Made by a program: the position numbers and the translations under genes
Assembly: GCA_964059195.1 (NCBI GenBank)
Contig: CAXKWD010000006.1
Coordinates: 2,286,530 to 2,350,529 of the forward strand
Direction of reading: 5' to 3'
Length of the DNA stretch: 64,000 nucleotides
Origin: Ectobius pallidus
Lineage: Eukaryota; Arthropoda; Insecta; Blattodea; Ectobiidae
Notes under the pieces: model-generated
What the model was told of the DNA's origin: nothing
The model's database searches: none
What the model saw: only the letters and a program-made list of their open reading frames with translations
In this document: piece by piece, positions 54,767 through 64,000 of the stretch
Numbering within the stretch: position 1 is the first letter of the stretch
Layout of the letters: each line of letters starts with the position of its first letter

Positions 54767-56331
54767 TGTAGGTTGGTGAGCCTAACAGATAATTGCGGAG
54801 GACCAGTGGAATAAAATCCAGAAAATGCAAACTAGAAATAATAGGAATGTTGAAGGAAGCAGGAATAATGTAGGATCAGAATCAATGCCTTATCCTTACA
54901 CTCTTGTAGAATCTGGCTTCCTTTCTTTCTTGTAGTTGTAATTGGCATTAATCAATATTTAATTATAATTTGCTTTTGCACTAGGTAGATTTCAGGAGTG
55001 ATTTGAGGTTCACTTGTTATTATATTATAATAACAAGTGAACCTCAAATCACTCCTGAATATGCTTTGTTGTCCATAACAAACAATCTAAGTTTCTTTAT
55101 TTTAATTCCAATAGTTACAGGTTTCTAGAATAGTTGAGCTGTATTGGCTCAAAATACTACTGCAGTATACTCTGTCTGCAAGTAGGAAAAGAGAAGCTGC
55201 AATTATTTGCCAAAACTTCTTAACGTGATAAATACGGAATTACTTTGTTACAAGCAAAATGCTAGACCATATCTTGGTCTTTAAGAGATTGTTCAAAACC
55301 TCTACGGCAGCATATTTAGCTAGCACGTAGAGGAAAAGAGGAGCTGCAATGATGCCAAAACTCCGTACGATTATATAAGCAGAATTACTTTATAGTAATA
55401 CAAAGATGCTAAGCCCTACTTGGCTTTTGTGTGTTAATACATGGCTTAATTTGATTTACTTATCTTGTATAGCGACTGCATCTGATGAGAATGCGAATGC
55501 ATTAGCCGGACTATGGCTAAAGGAGGGATGTACAGTTATTGATGCTGTAGATCTATGATGCTGTAGATCATCCTGAACGATGGCCAGTAGCGAGTCCTTC
55601 CATGGCTCCGAGCTACGCTCCACGAAGTTCTAGGGATGCCCTCGAATCCACCTCCAAGTGGATTAAGTAGTGGCTGCTGATGCTGGTTCCATGATGCGTA
55701 GTTATATGTAGATACTGTACAATAATATGTTCAGACTTGTGGTCTTTTGCTAAATTTTGGGCTATGCCCTTACGAAGCGACGATCAGTGATGAAGTGATA
55801 AAAGTCTAACGGCCAAAAATGCGTTCACATAATCATCTTACAAAGAGTCAAGTTCTAGAATCTTATGGAAGGCTCTTCTTGAAGTTTCCAGAAGCTTCCA
55901 TCCAGAATAAGAGCATATTTAAACATAACAACATGCTGTACCTATTCTGTAACATAAAAAATATGTATGTGAGCATTTACATTATAATCACTCGACAATC
56001 GATATCAGTTCGATGTCGGCAATGCAGCTGTCTATATTTCAATATAGTTTTAAAGTTAAATTCTTACAAATACTTAAGAGTTATGCATGAAAACATAGAG
56101 GCATCATTCTATGCTTGATATGGGAGGGTATAGAATAGTTACTTTCTTTATCCAAAATAAAATAAAGAAGTAAAAGAATGTAAAGAATTCTGGCTACAAA
56201 TGGTTGACATTAGTGCCATCTAACGAGTGACTGATAAACTTGTTTGCTTTAATATTGCTTAAATATGCTATAATTATATTTTGATATTCTCTAAGCGCCA
56301 TGAGCTTACATACTGGGGGGGGGGCCAAACA
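54767..56331 (-). repeat. BEL/Pao copy B, 3' LTR (left)
   Basis: Homology to the right LTR begins at TGTAGGTTGGTGAG (54767 here, 62901 there). The inner edge is at TGTAAGCTC (56310) or TGTTTGG (56331). It is related to copy A's LTR but belongs to a distinct subfamily. It contains two tandem GGAAAAGAG(A/G)AGCTGCAAT units (about 55181-55281 and 55325-55432) where copy A has one. It also has the dyad CGACAATCGAT...TCGATGTCG (55992-56020) and a 33-bp-arm palindrome not present in the right LTR. Confidence 0.8.
54991..55059. repeat. Perfect palindrome in one LTR only
   Basis: Arms 54991-55023 and 55027-55059 are perfect complements of 33 bases with a 3-base spacer (ATT). The corresponding place in the right LTR (about 63127-63165) has only one arm, so the second arm arose after integration or in the donor copy. 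Confidence 0.9.
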
Positions 56332-56344
56332 AAGAAAATCTTAC

Positions 56345-57440
56345 TGAGCAGGCAGTAGACACAATTTAGAAATGGGTCTTTTTAAGACTGAGTTAGCAGT
56401 CTTAATGGTTGCTACTCTAACTTTGCCATCTGGTCCAGTATGAACTTCCAGAATCCTAGCCAGTGGCCAATTCATTATCCACTATCAATATAACTAATTG
56501 GTTAGTCTGTAGATTTTGAGATTCAACGTTCCACTTCTGTTTTTGTTGTAGCGTATTGAGGTATTCTTTTATCCATTTTGACTTAATAGTTTGAAGTTGC
56601 TGTTCTAACAATTGATAGCGTGACAGCCTGGATAGGTTTATAGACTGTAAGCCTGGGTGAGGGATAGAATTCAAAGGAGCACCACTGAGGAAGTGACCGG
56701 GGGTCAATGCCCTATAATCTTGAGATTCGTTGCTCATTGGAGTCAGTGGTCTGCTGTTAATAATAGCTTCTGTTCTGCATAGAAGTGTGCTGGCTTCTTC
56801 ATAGCTGTAAATAATGTCTTTCATCACTTCGAATAAAATGGTCTTCATGCTGCGGTTGGATCTTTCAACTAGTCCTGCCATATGGCTTGCCCTTGGTGGC
56901 AAAAAATGAAATTGTATATTTAAGTTTGCTGAGAAGTTTATGATCTCTGTGTTAGCTTGTTCTGTCTGGAATTGTTCATAGAGTTCACTCAGCTCTCGTG
57001 AGGCTCCTATGAAGTTTCTGCCATTATCTAGGTATAAGTGAGAAGGTAGACCTCTTCTAGATACGAATCTTTGCAAGGATGCAATGAATGCTGCTGAAGT
57101 GACTGCAGTTACCAATTCAATGTGTACTGCTTTGGTACATAAACATATGTGCATAGATATATAAGCTTTGTATACTGTTTTGCCTCTACCATGATCCTTT
57201 AAAGAGATAGGACTTACAAAATCTATGGCTGTGGTGTCGAAAGCTCGGTTGGGTGTAACTCTAGCTTTAGGTAAAGTTCCCATGATTTGCTGTGCTCTGA
57301 CAGGGCTGTGTTTAAAGCAAGTAAGACATCCTTTTAATGCTGATTTTACAGTTTGAACGCCATGGATGGGCCAATACTGTTGCCTTAGTGTATACAGTAT
57401 GCCTTGAGGGCCTTCATGTAAGTTTTTCAGATGTGTGTCT
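56345..57440 (-). pseudogene. BEL/Pao copy B integrase
   Basis: From 57440 down: a zinc-binding HHCC region (CLTCFKHSPV near 57320), TAIDFVSPISLKDHGRGK (first Asp), LYLDNGRNFIGASRELSE (second Asp) and PPRASHMAGLVERSNRSMK (Glu). After that comes INSRPLTPMSNESQDYRALT and an incomplete C-terminal WPL region where VDNELATG replaces the PPMN segment of copy A. The 276-codon main frame (56456-57283) is longer than in copy A, so this is the better integrase, but it lacks a continuous join to the rest of pol. Confidence 0.85.
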
Positions 57441-58504
57441 CTGACAATAATATTGTTATGTGGTGCTTGGCAGGTAATATGATTGGATGTTTGGAGTTAT
57501 AGTCCAGATCAGTGTGGTGTAATCTTCCACCGACACGAAGTATGCTTTCCTTATCCAAATATGGATGCAGTGGCAATAGTGATCTGCTTCTAGAAACACA
57601 ATTATTCTTTCTGATATGAGTTATATCTTCTGAGAAAGCTTCTCTCTGTGTGGCAAGCATGATAGCATTGTGAGCTTTCTGTAACTCGTGCAAGCTGATA
57701 GGGCCAACATTGTGTGTACTTGTAGTTATAAAGGCTTTTGCTGTCCTCTTGGTTTCTGGTATTTCTTCTGTCTGTGATACATTATCAGTGGTTGGTCAAA
57801 GACATTCATCTTGTGTTAGGAATTCTGGACCATTCCACCATAGAGTGTGGTTATGTAACTTGTTAGGTGTGACAGGTTTAGTGATCATGTCTGCAGGGTT
57901 CTGCTGTGTTGGTACATATCTCCACTGACAGCTTATAGTAGCAGCTTGAATTTTAGTTACACTATGAACTACAAAAGTGTTCCATTTGTGTGGAGGCTGT
58001 GTGATCCATTTTAGAGTTATAAGACTGTCAGTCCAGAAATATACTGCTGATATTGTGATCTGCAGGGATAAGCTTACTTTTTGGTATAAGCAGGCTGCCA
58101 ATTGAGCTGCACGGAGCTCCAATCTGGGCAGGGTGACCTGCTTGAGTGGGGCCACTCTTGATTTCCTTGTTAGTAGCAGAATTTGAGTGTTATGGCTCTT
58201 GTCCTTGGATGTTATGTAGCATGCTGTTCCATATGCCTGTGGGCTGGCATCACTGAAAAAGTGCAGTTCTATATAACTAAATTTGTGTATAAGAACATTC
58301 CTTGGGATTCTGTATGATTCTATGTGATGTAGCTGTAAGTACAATTCATTCCAGGCCTCCTGTTTGTCAACAGGAGCTTGCTGGTCCCAACCTATGTCAT
58401 TCAGCCAAATCTGTTGAATAATACATTTAGCTGCAGATATAATAGGGGCAATTAGTCCCTGAGGGTCATACAGAGTACAGATGGCAGATAGAATCTGTCT
58501 CTTA
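57427..58504 (-). pseudogene. BEL/Pao copy B RNase H and connector
   Basis: From 58500: WNELYLQLHHIESYRIPRN, FFSDASPQAYGTACYI (first Asp), QVTLPRLELRAAQLAACLYQ (Glu), YFWTDSLITLKWITQPPHKW (second Asp) and TQQNPADMITKPVT. Then the connector MHELQKAHNAIMLATQREAF, LHPYLDKESILRVGGRLHH to 57427. It is clearer than copy A, but frame breaks remain near 57790 and 57695, and an 800-bp element separates it from the reverse transcriptase. Confidence 0.8.
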
Positions 58505-58782
58505 CAAAGGGATGGTACGAACCTTCATGTCGAAACCCACCCTCAAATTTTGTACACATGTAGGTCATCCTAAAATGGAATAGTACACAAAAAATTAGCT
58601 GTCAGTTTGAACTGTCAGACCATTAAATTGAAGCTTGAAATTTGGAAGCGCTCTAGTTGGTTACTCCTGGATCTTTGTAGCGACTACTGCAACAATAAGT
58701 TTCTGTTCTGTGACTGCAACAGCTAACGTGACTCATTCAGCAGCTTATCCAAACACGGGCTTCCTTCTTCTTGTTATCGCAG

Positions 58783-58849
58783 TATAAACAACGACCGTAG
58801 TGAAGAATTAGCGATCTGTGTGTCTGACAGTTAATAGAAGGAAGTCACC
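58783..58849 (+). promoter_or_regulatory. TATA box and leader inside the 800-bp element
   Basis: TATAAA at 58783-58788 lies 62 bases upstream of an ATG at 58850 in the context GTCACCATGA, a good Kozak match. This arrangement suggests a real promoter-leader-start unit, probably the 5' part of a lost transposase or captured gene. Confidence 0.45.
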
Positions 58850-59131
58850 ATGAGCGTCTCTACAGATGTGCTGAATCCTATTAATGTGCTTTCAGTTGCC
58901 ATAAACTATTTTCGTGAAAAAAATATATGTTCTTCTAGCGAAATAAACGAAATTTGTGCTTTTCCCATTCTATCGACACAGGACACTTCTGTTTCACATT
59001 CATTGAATAGTTCAGTGCACGGGGAAGTGAGCGTGCAGCTGTATATTGTGACTACAGTGTTGTGTTGCGCCGACTGCCCGCATGCCTCGCTCAAGACCTT
59101 GTACCTCAGCCACAGACCGCTTCCCTGCTAG
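58850..59131 (+). CDS. Unrecognised 93-codon frame in the 800-bp element
   Basis: MSVSTDVLNPINVLSVAINY, then FREKNICSSSEINEI and a cysteine-bearing C-terminus (LCCADCPHASL). I recognise no family. It has a TATA box and strong start context and lies between the arms without touching them, which favours a once-real coding start. It may be the first exon of a deleted transposase (no clear donor seen) or chance. Confidence 0.3.
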   Translation: MSVSTDVLNPINVLSVAINYFREKNICSSSEINEICAFPILSTQDTSVSHSLNSSVHGEVSVQLYIVTTVLCCADCPHASLKTLYLSHRPLPC

Positions 59132-59326
59132 ACGGGATGAGGCGCTCTGACAATGCTTTTTTCGCGATATTGCGACGTGATTTTCATAGACTTGCAGTTC
59201 GAACTGGCAGCTAATTTTTTGTGTACTATTCCATTTTAGGATGACCTACATGTGTACAAAATTTGAGGGTGGGTTTCGACATGAAGGTTCGTACCATCCC
59301 CTTGTTAGTAGTAGCTTCTGGCAAAA

Positions 59327-60180
59327 CTATACTGTGTACTGTAGCAAGTCTTGTAATGGATTCCAGTGTAATCCTAGTGTTTTGACTGTATTCTGCTCTT
59401 TTAAGTGGGTAAGTGTAGCTTTAGAGAGCTTTTCTTGTGGCAGTGTTCTCAAAACATCATGTGAGTTGGAATAAAACTGTGTTAGGTTAAATCTACCTGC
59501 CTGTAACAGTTGTGACACTTCTGTGGCCGCCAGTATGGCTTCTTGCCCTGTAGAAAATGCTGCAAGGAGGTTATCCACATAGAAGCAAGTAGATAGTAAT
59601 TTGGATGCTGTGGGAAATCTGTTCCTCTCATCCTCGGCCAGCTAGTTGAGTACTCTGGTTGCTTCGAAGGGTGAACAGGCTTGTCCATAAGTGATAGTGT
59701 TGAGTTGGTATATCTTTACTGGCGCAGATTTAGAGCGTCTCCAGAAGATTCTTTGGAAGTCTCTTTGCTGTGTCTGTACCATTACCATCCTGTACATTTT
59801 CTCTATGTCAGCACTCACAACATATGGGTGGCATCTGAACTTCAAGAGTATGGTGTAAAGATCAGGTTGTACACAGCGTCCAGTGTAAAGAATATCATTG
59901 AGTGATGTACCTGTAGAAGTTTTGAATGAAGCATTGAAAACTACTCTGAGTTTTGTGGTCTCTGAGTCTTCCTTTAGGACAAACTGGTGTGGAATATAGT
60001 ATGCTTCTGGGCCATCCTGGTAGAAACTTTCTTCTACTTGGGTCATGTGACCTAAGGCTTCATATTGTTGCATGAAGTCTGAGTACTTGGGCTGTTTGTG
60101 TAATCTAACTTCGTTAGAGAAGAAACGTTTCAGGGCTCCACTTCTGGAGGCACCAAGTTTATCTGTGGGCTTCTTGAATG
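59327..60180 (-). pseudogene. BEL/Pao copy B reverse transcriptase
   Basis: 60073-59642 reads YIPHQFVLKEDSETTKLRVV, VVSADIEKMYRMVMV (motif A) and NTITYGQACSPFEATRVLN, then a TAG stop near 59642 where copy A has Gln. Beyond it another frame continues with DNLLAAFSTGQEAILAATEV (motif C again with Asn in place of the second Asp) down to the 800-bp insertion at 59304. Broken by at least one stop and frame changes. Confidence 0.85.
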
Positions 60181-60186
60181 GCAGTG

Positions 60187-61278
60187 TTACTGTGTATCGC
60201 CATTTTCGTTTCTTTGCACTGTGTCTTGGAAGTGTTGCTCACATATGGTGTCTTCTTCAGATCTTACAGGTTGGATAATTTCTTCAATTTCCCAGAATTT
60301 CTGCATGTTCTTGTGTATTTGTTCCGTTATGCTTATGTGGCAACGTGGTTCTTGTCTTCTGCCCTGTGCGTAATGTATTTGTCCTGAGAGAATCCACCCC
60401 AGTCTGGTCTCTCTTATGTACGCTCTATGTGTGTTGGTTTTGTTGATGGGTATAGTGTGTCCCATTAACAAGTTCCAGAATACATCTTCCCCTAGCAAAA
60501 TGTCAATGCTACCGGGTATGTGAAATCTGCTGTTTGCCAGTACAATGTTTTGTGGTATTCTCAAATTGCTGGTATCTATAGGTGCACTAGGTATGTCCTT
60601 GGCAATCTGGTTAATGATGAAGCACTGTAACTGTCTTCTATAGCCATTGCCATGGGCGTCACTTATCTGTATATGTCCAATTTCTAGAATGTTGGACGTG
60701 TGTAAGTTTACACCAGTCACAGCTATGGTGGTAGGCTTGGTTTGTAACTGTAGCCTCTCAGCCAAATCTTGCGTTATGTAGGTGTGTGTGGCACCTGAAT
60801 CCAATAGTGCTCTGGCTTTTACGAGACTGCCATTCTGAGCTTTGACTATTATTTCAGCTGTAGCAAGAAATGTGTGAGTCTTAGGGGTTATCTGAGCATT
60901 GTTAGCAAATGCTGAGCCTGTGGCATTGTTGCTAGTAGTTGCTGGAGGTTGTCTGTTGCCATTGTGGTTTTGGCTTCTGTTAGGCAATCTACTATTGTAT
61001 TGTGTGGTTACATGTTGCCTGTAGTCATTGCTGCGAACCTTGTCTTGGTGTAGCAGTGTGTGGTGTCGCTGTTGGCATTTGTAGCAAGATGTGGATGTGC
61101 AGTTTCTGACATGATGTCCTGCTCTGAGGCAATTACTGCATAATCTATGGTTGTTCACTAAGTTCCATTTTGGTGTGTTATTGAGATTATGGAAGTCTTC
61201 GCACTTGTGTAATTGATGGTCTAGCCTACACAGTATACAATTGTTGGCTGCGTGGGCAACAAAGGTACATGAGGTCAC
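60187..61278 (-). pseudogene. BEL/Pao copy B zinc knuckle and protease
   Basis: Sense order: AANNCILCRLDHQLHKCEDF, CSNCLRAGHHVRNC and CYKCQQRHHTLLH (paired CCHC/CCHH-type knuckles of gag). Then ALLDSGATHTYITQDLAERL (protease active site with DSGA), SNILEIGHIQISDAHGNGY, IDILLGEDVFWNLL and IRETRLGWILSGQI. The frame ends at ENGDTQ where copy A continues GRYTVTLPFKKP, indicating a small frameshift near 60195. There is no ATG at its start; it is the downstream part of gag-pol. Confidence 0.8.
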
Positions 61279-61329
61279 TTGTCTTTGGTAGGCGGGTTTG
61301 CTTTGTGTATTGTGTGTAGTTCTAGGCCT

Positions 61330-62271
61330 GCTGGAGTAATCTGGTGTCTCCAGGGCTTGTCATCTCCTCTGTAAGAAGTTACAAAGTTCTTTGAATGTGT
61401 TTAGTTGATCTACTGTGCCCTCTAGGCTCCATGCTTTGAGCGTGGCAGGGTCAAGTTTGGACGTGAGCAGATGAGTGAGCATATAATCCCATCTTAAATG
61501 CTATGGTGTGATTGACTCTATAGACCTAACCTGTCTAGTAAAGTGGTCAATCAAGTCCATCAGCTGACTGGGTGATTCTTTTGGAATCTAGTTGTAGTCT
61601 ATCAGCGATTGTAGCAATTGTTGCAAAATGATTTTGTTATTCTGGAATCTTTCATTTAGCAAGTTCCAAGCGGTGTCATAACTATTGGCAGTCAGAGGCA
61701 ATGTGTCAATGAGTTTATTGGCTGGGCCTTGCAATGCTATTCTCAAGTAATGAAACTTTTGAACAGGATCAAGCGAATTGTTGCTATGAACAAGCGAGAT
61801 GAACAGTTCTCTGAATGGTAACCAATCTGTGTGTTTACCATTGAAGTGTGGCAAATATATTTTTGGTAGCTGAACTCTAGGAGTGTAATTAGCTTGAGTG
61901 TTAGGTTGTGTTGTATCTTGAGGCTGAACTTGTGTTATGTTAGGCTGTGAGTATTTTGTTTCATAGTCTCTGATTTTCTTACGAGCCATGCCTACAGTTG
62001 TGTAGTATGTCTCTTCGAAAGCTTTTCTTTCTCCTACCCAATCAGGGTCTGTGTCACATGTTTCTATCTTGCCCTGTATTTCCTCAAAGTCTCTTAATAG
62101 TGATTCATCCTGTGATAGTCTATGGACTGTTTCTTCGATATTGTCTTCATCGACTTGAACTGACAAAACATATTGGTAGAATCTAGTTAACTTTCTTTTG
62201 ATGACAGCCCTAGTCTGCTTGTAGTTTTTGAGCTTAGAGGCATCTGTGACAAGTGTGTGTGAGTCTGGCAT
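61330..62271 (-). pseudogene. BEL/Pao copy B gag
   Basis: ATG at 62269-62271 starts MPDSHTLVTDASKLKNYKQT, followed by LPKIYLPHFNGKHTDWLPFR, FHYLRIALQGPANKLIDTLP and ERFQNNKIILQQLLQSLIDYN. It then meets a TAG near 61588 (Lys in copy A), another TAG near 61502 (Glu in copy A) and a stop near 61360. It forms the particle shell in active relatives; this copy cannot. Confidence 0.85.
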
Positions 62272-62462
62272 TGTGTGGAGTTATGGAAGAGAGTATTGTA
62301 AGGAAGGCTGCCACTTACCTGGTTATCCAGTAAGACTGTTGTCCCTTGCACTGCTCTACCAGAATTCTTGCACCTTTTGATACTAATATGCCTGTTTTGG
62401 ATGCTCCCACTGGGTAATCCAGTCAACATAGGCTGAAAATACAATAGAGTATTAGAATTGTA
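62272..62462 (-). other. BEL/Pao copy B leader, inner part
   Basis: Untranslated leader homologous to 51289-51500, ending at the SINE target ATTAGAATTGTA. Confidence 0.6.
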
Positions 62463-62781
62463 TGTCCGCCGGCGTGGTCTTGTTGTTAGCGTCGCTGACT
62501 ACAGATCCGTCGGCCCGGGTTCGATTCCCGGTACCACCTCGGATTTTTCTGAAGTATGAAGGTCTGGTAGGGGTGCACTCAGCCTCGTGTTTCAAAATTG
62601 AGGAGCTACTTGATAGAGAAGTAGCGGCTCCGGTCAAGAGAACCACCATTAACGGCCGTGGGTGTCGGCTTGCTGACCACATGCCCCCCAATCCTGCCAT
62701 CTGCCTACGGGAGATGACGCAGCGATCGGGTGGTAGGCCAAGTCCCTCCAGGGATGTAGCGCCACGGAGTTTAGTTTTTTA
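62463..62781 (+). mobile_element. tRNA-derived SINE, copy 2
   Basis: Head with GTGGTCTTGTTGTTAGCGTC (A-box-like) and GGGTTCGATTCCCGG (perfect B box). Body with ACGGCCGTGGGTGTCGGC, GGGAGATGACGCAGCGATCG and CCCTCCAGGGATGTAG; tail GGAGTTTAGTTTTTTA. It is flanked by a perfect 12-bp target duplication ATTAGAATTGTA (62451-62462 and 62782-62793). It is better preserved than copy 1 at 1805-2096, so it is younger. Confidence 0.9.
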
Positions 62782-62793
62782 ATTAGAATTGTA

Positions 62794-62900
62794 GAAGCAC
62801 AAGTTCTGTTTTACAAAAAATGTAGGTTTTTGGTCTGGGCAATGGACGTAATGTATCTCCAGGGAGTGGATAGAATCCGGGCCCGTTGAGGACCAGAAAA
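62794..62900 (-). promoter_or_regulatory. BEL/Pao copy B leader with primer-binding site
   Basis: Sense strand: the LTR ends CTACA, then TTTTC, then TGGTCCTCAACGGGCCCGGA. The TGG start five bases after the LTR, and complementarity to a CCA-ending tRNA acceptor/T arm, mark the primer-binding site. I cannot say which tRNA. Confidence 0.55.
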
Positions 62901-63328
62901 TGTAGGTTGGTGAGCGTAACAGATAATTGCGGAGGACCACTGGAATAAAATCCAGAAAATGCAAACTAGAAATAATAGGAATGTTGAGTGAAGCAGGAAT
63001 AATGTAGGTTCAGAATCAATGCTTTATCCTTACACTCTTGTAGAATCTGGCTTCCTTTCTTTCTTGTACTTGTAATTGGCATTAATCAATATTCAATCAT
63101 AACTTGCTATTTGCACTAGGTAGATTTAAAGAGTGATTTGAGGTTCACTTGTTATTATAATATAATATGCTTTGTTGTCCATAACAAACAATCTAAGTTT
63201 CTTTATTTTAATTCCAATAGTTACAGGTTTCTAGAATAGTTGAGCTGTATTGGCTCAAAATACTACTGCAGTATACTCTGTCTGCAAGTAGGAAAAGAGA
63301 AGTTGCAATTATTTGCCAAAACTTCTTA
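62901..63328 (-). repeat. BEL/Pao copy B, 5' LTR (right), first piece
   Basis: Matches 54767-55221 except that it lacks the second arm of the palindrome. It is interrupted after ACTTCTTA (TTA 63326-63328) by a Harbinger-type element, and the remainder lies outside the window. Confidence 0.85.
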
Positions 63329-64000
63329 GGGCTGGTTTCACCAGATGAGATTGAAATGTCGAGTAGTTAAACTCGAGTAAAAGTTACTCTTCGAAATTAA
63401 TCTCAGACAACACAATTGTGTTTCACCACTCTGTCATGTGGATAAATATAATCTCGAGTAGTTACACGAAGATTTATTCCATGACGGTGCTGATCCTGCA
63501 ATTTCTCATACTGCATCATGTGAATCCACTATGCCGTGACCAACATTTGTATGAACAGCAGACGATAGTGTGCAGTGACTCAAGCATAAACAAACTTGAA
63601 AATAGACATGGAAATGGAAGGAAATACTAGTAACAAGTAGGAGAAACGATATAGAAGTCCCAACTGGCTTCCGTCGGAGAAAGTATTGTTATTAGATCTT
63701 GTAGAAAAACATAGTTCCATATTGGAAAACAAAAAGACGGATGCCGTTACAATGAGGCAGAAAAATTCAGAATGGGGAAGAGTTGCCAAAGAATATAACT
63801 GGATGTCCGGTTTTACGCTCAGAAGCGTAGAAAACTTAAAGGCGGCATGGGAAAATGCGAAAAAAGTGGCCAAAAAAGATCTAGCAAATCATAGGATGGA
63901 GATGATTAAAAGTGGTAAGTTCAGTACATATTTTCTGCCCATTTTCTCGGTGTACCATAACCTCTACCTATAGTGTTGCAGCAAGTCGGTATTTTGTATT
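63329..64000 (+). mobile_element. PIF/Harbinger element, left part
   Basis: Begins GGGCTGGTTTCACCAGATGA straight after TTA in the LTR (the uninterrupted site at about 55217-55223 reads CTTCTTAACG). GGGC...TTTCAC termini and a TTA target are Harbinger traits, and the Myb-like gene inside supports it. The transposase would be expected to the right, outside the window. Confidence 0.8.
63608..63914 (+). pseudogene. Harbinger Myb/SANT-like accessory protein, first exon
   Basis: ATG at 63608 (ACATGG context) is followed after ten codons by an in-frame TAG (63638-63640). Beyond it the frame reads PNWLPSEKVLLLDLVEKHSS, ILENKKTDAVTMRQKNSEW, RVAKEYN, LKAAWENAKKVAKKDLANHR and MIKSG, ending at donor GTAAGT (63915). 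This is the N-terminal Myb/SANT-like domain of Harbinger-encoded DNA-binding partners, which help the transposase enter the nucleus and bind the ends. The conserved Trp and ILENKKTDA block are intact. The early stop disables this start, though translation from ATG 63686 would still give most of the domain. Confidence 0.75.

Larger units (their letters stand above)
58505..59304 (+). mobile_element. 800-bp element with 113-bp inverted repeats
   Basis: Starts CAAAGGGATGGTACGAACC and ends with the complement of CAAGGGGATGGTACGAACC. The arms (58505-58617 and 59192-59304) are nearly identical. TTA is duplicated at 58502-58504 and 59305-59307 compared with the uninterrupted site in copy A (CTCTTAGTAG, about 48327). 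A 3-bp TTA target fits PIF/Harbinger-type elements; the termini alone do not prove the superfamily. The centre carries a TATA box and a 93-codon frame. Confidence 0.8.

Noticed and set aside
62462..62782. Frames on both strands over the SINE
   Set aside because: Non-coding tRNA-derived SINE with A and B boxes and target duplication explains the segment.
1..64000. CRISPR arrays, operons, bacterial-type ribosome binding sites or phage genes
   Set aside because: Nothing of the kind is visible. The direct repeats present are transposon modules or microsatellites, and genes have introns.

Overview
The window is AT-rich, intron-bearing, repeat-dominated eukaryotic DNA. Its mobile elements (BEL/Pao, R1-like and CR1/Jockey-like LINEs, Penelope-like, Tc1/mariner, pogo/Tigger, hAT, P-like, PIF/Harbinger, a tRNA-derived SINE) and its long intergenic distances point to a large insect genome. 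A cockroach-type or other polyneopteran genome is my inference; nothing here fixes the species. I see no bacterial-type genes and no intact, certainly functional protein gene. The only convincing host gene is the last three coding exons of one plus-strand gene.

Layout. 1-2463: unannotated DNA, a MITE-like end and one tRNA-derived SINE. 2464-5640: a 5'-truncated LINE (endonuclease plus reverse transcriptase, minus strand). 7004-7690: a Penelope-like fragment with a GIY-YIG domain and a possible hammerhead motif. 9619-18493: an 8.9-kb foldback element. Its ~3-kb inverted arms are built from repeats packed with TGACGTCA-, CACGTG-, ATGGCGG- and CCGGAAGT-type motifs around a core holding a decayed R1-like reverse transcriptase. 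19252-23573: a 4.3-kb element with ~1.05-kb inverted arms and a decayed transposon gene of an arthropod family I cannot name. 24782-32062: host exons with Myb/SANT (TTF1-like) flavour, phase-consistent GT-AG introns, and introns carrying a tRNA-like palindromic element, a 909-bp relative of the foldback element, a mariner relic and a hAT element. 33764-35095: a hAT element with a perfect 8-bp target duplication. 35104-42975: mostly blank DNA with microsatellites and a Tigger relic.

42976-64000 is a nested stack. BEL/Pao copy A (minus strand) carries a LINE insertion in its pol. Its right LTR carries a mariner relic, inside which sits a P-like element encoding a two-exon, THAP-only protein. 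Downstream the same LTR is interrupted by BEL/Pao copy B. Copy B carries an 800-bp inverted-repeat element in pol, a SINE in its leader and a Harbinger element with a Myb-like gene in its right LTR.

The best candidate for something undescribed is the foldback family (9619-18493 and 26784-27692). It behaves like a mobile cassette of promoter or Polycomb-type binding sites, and one copy lies in an intron of the host gene. Element boundaries come from reading terminal repeats and target duplications by eye; family names rest on recognised motifs, not on searches.
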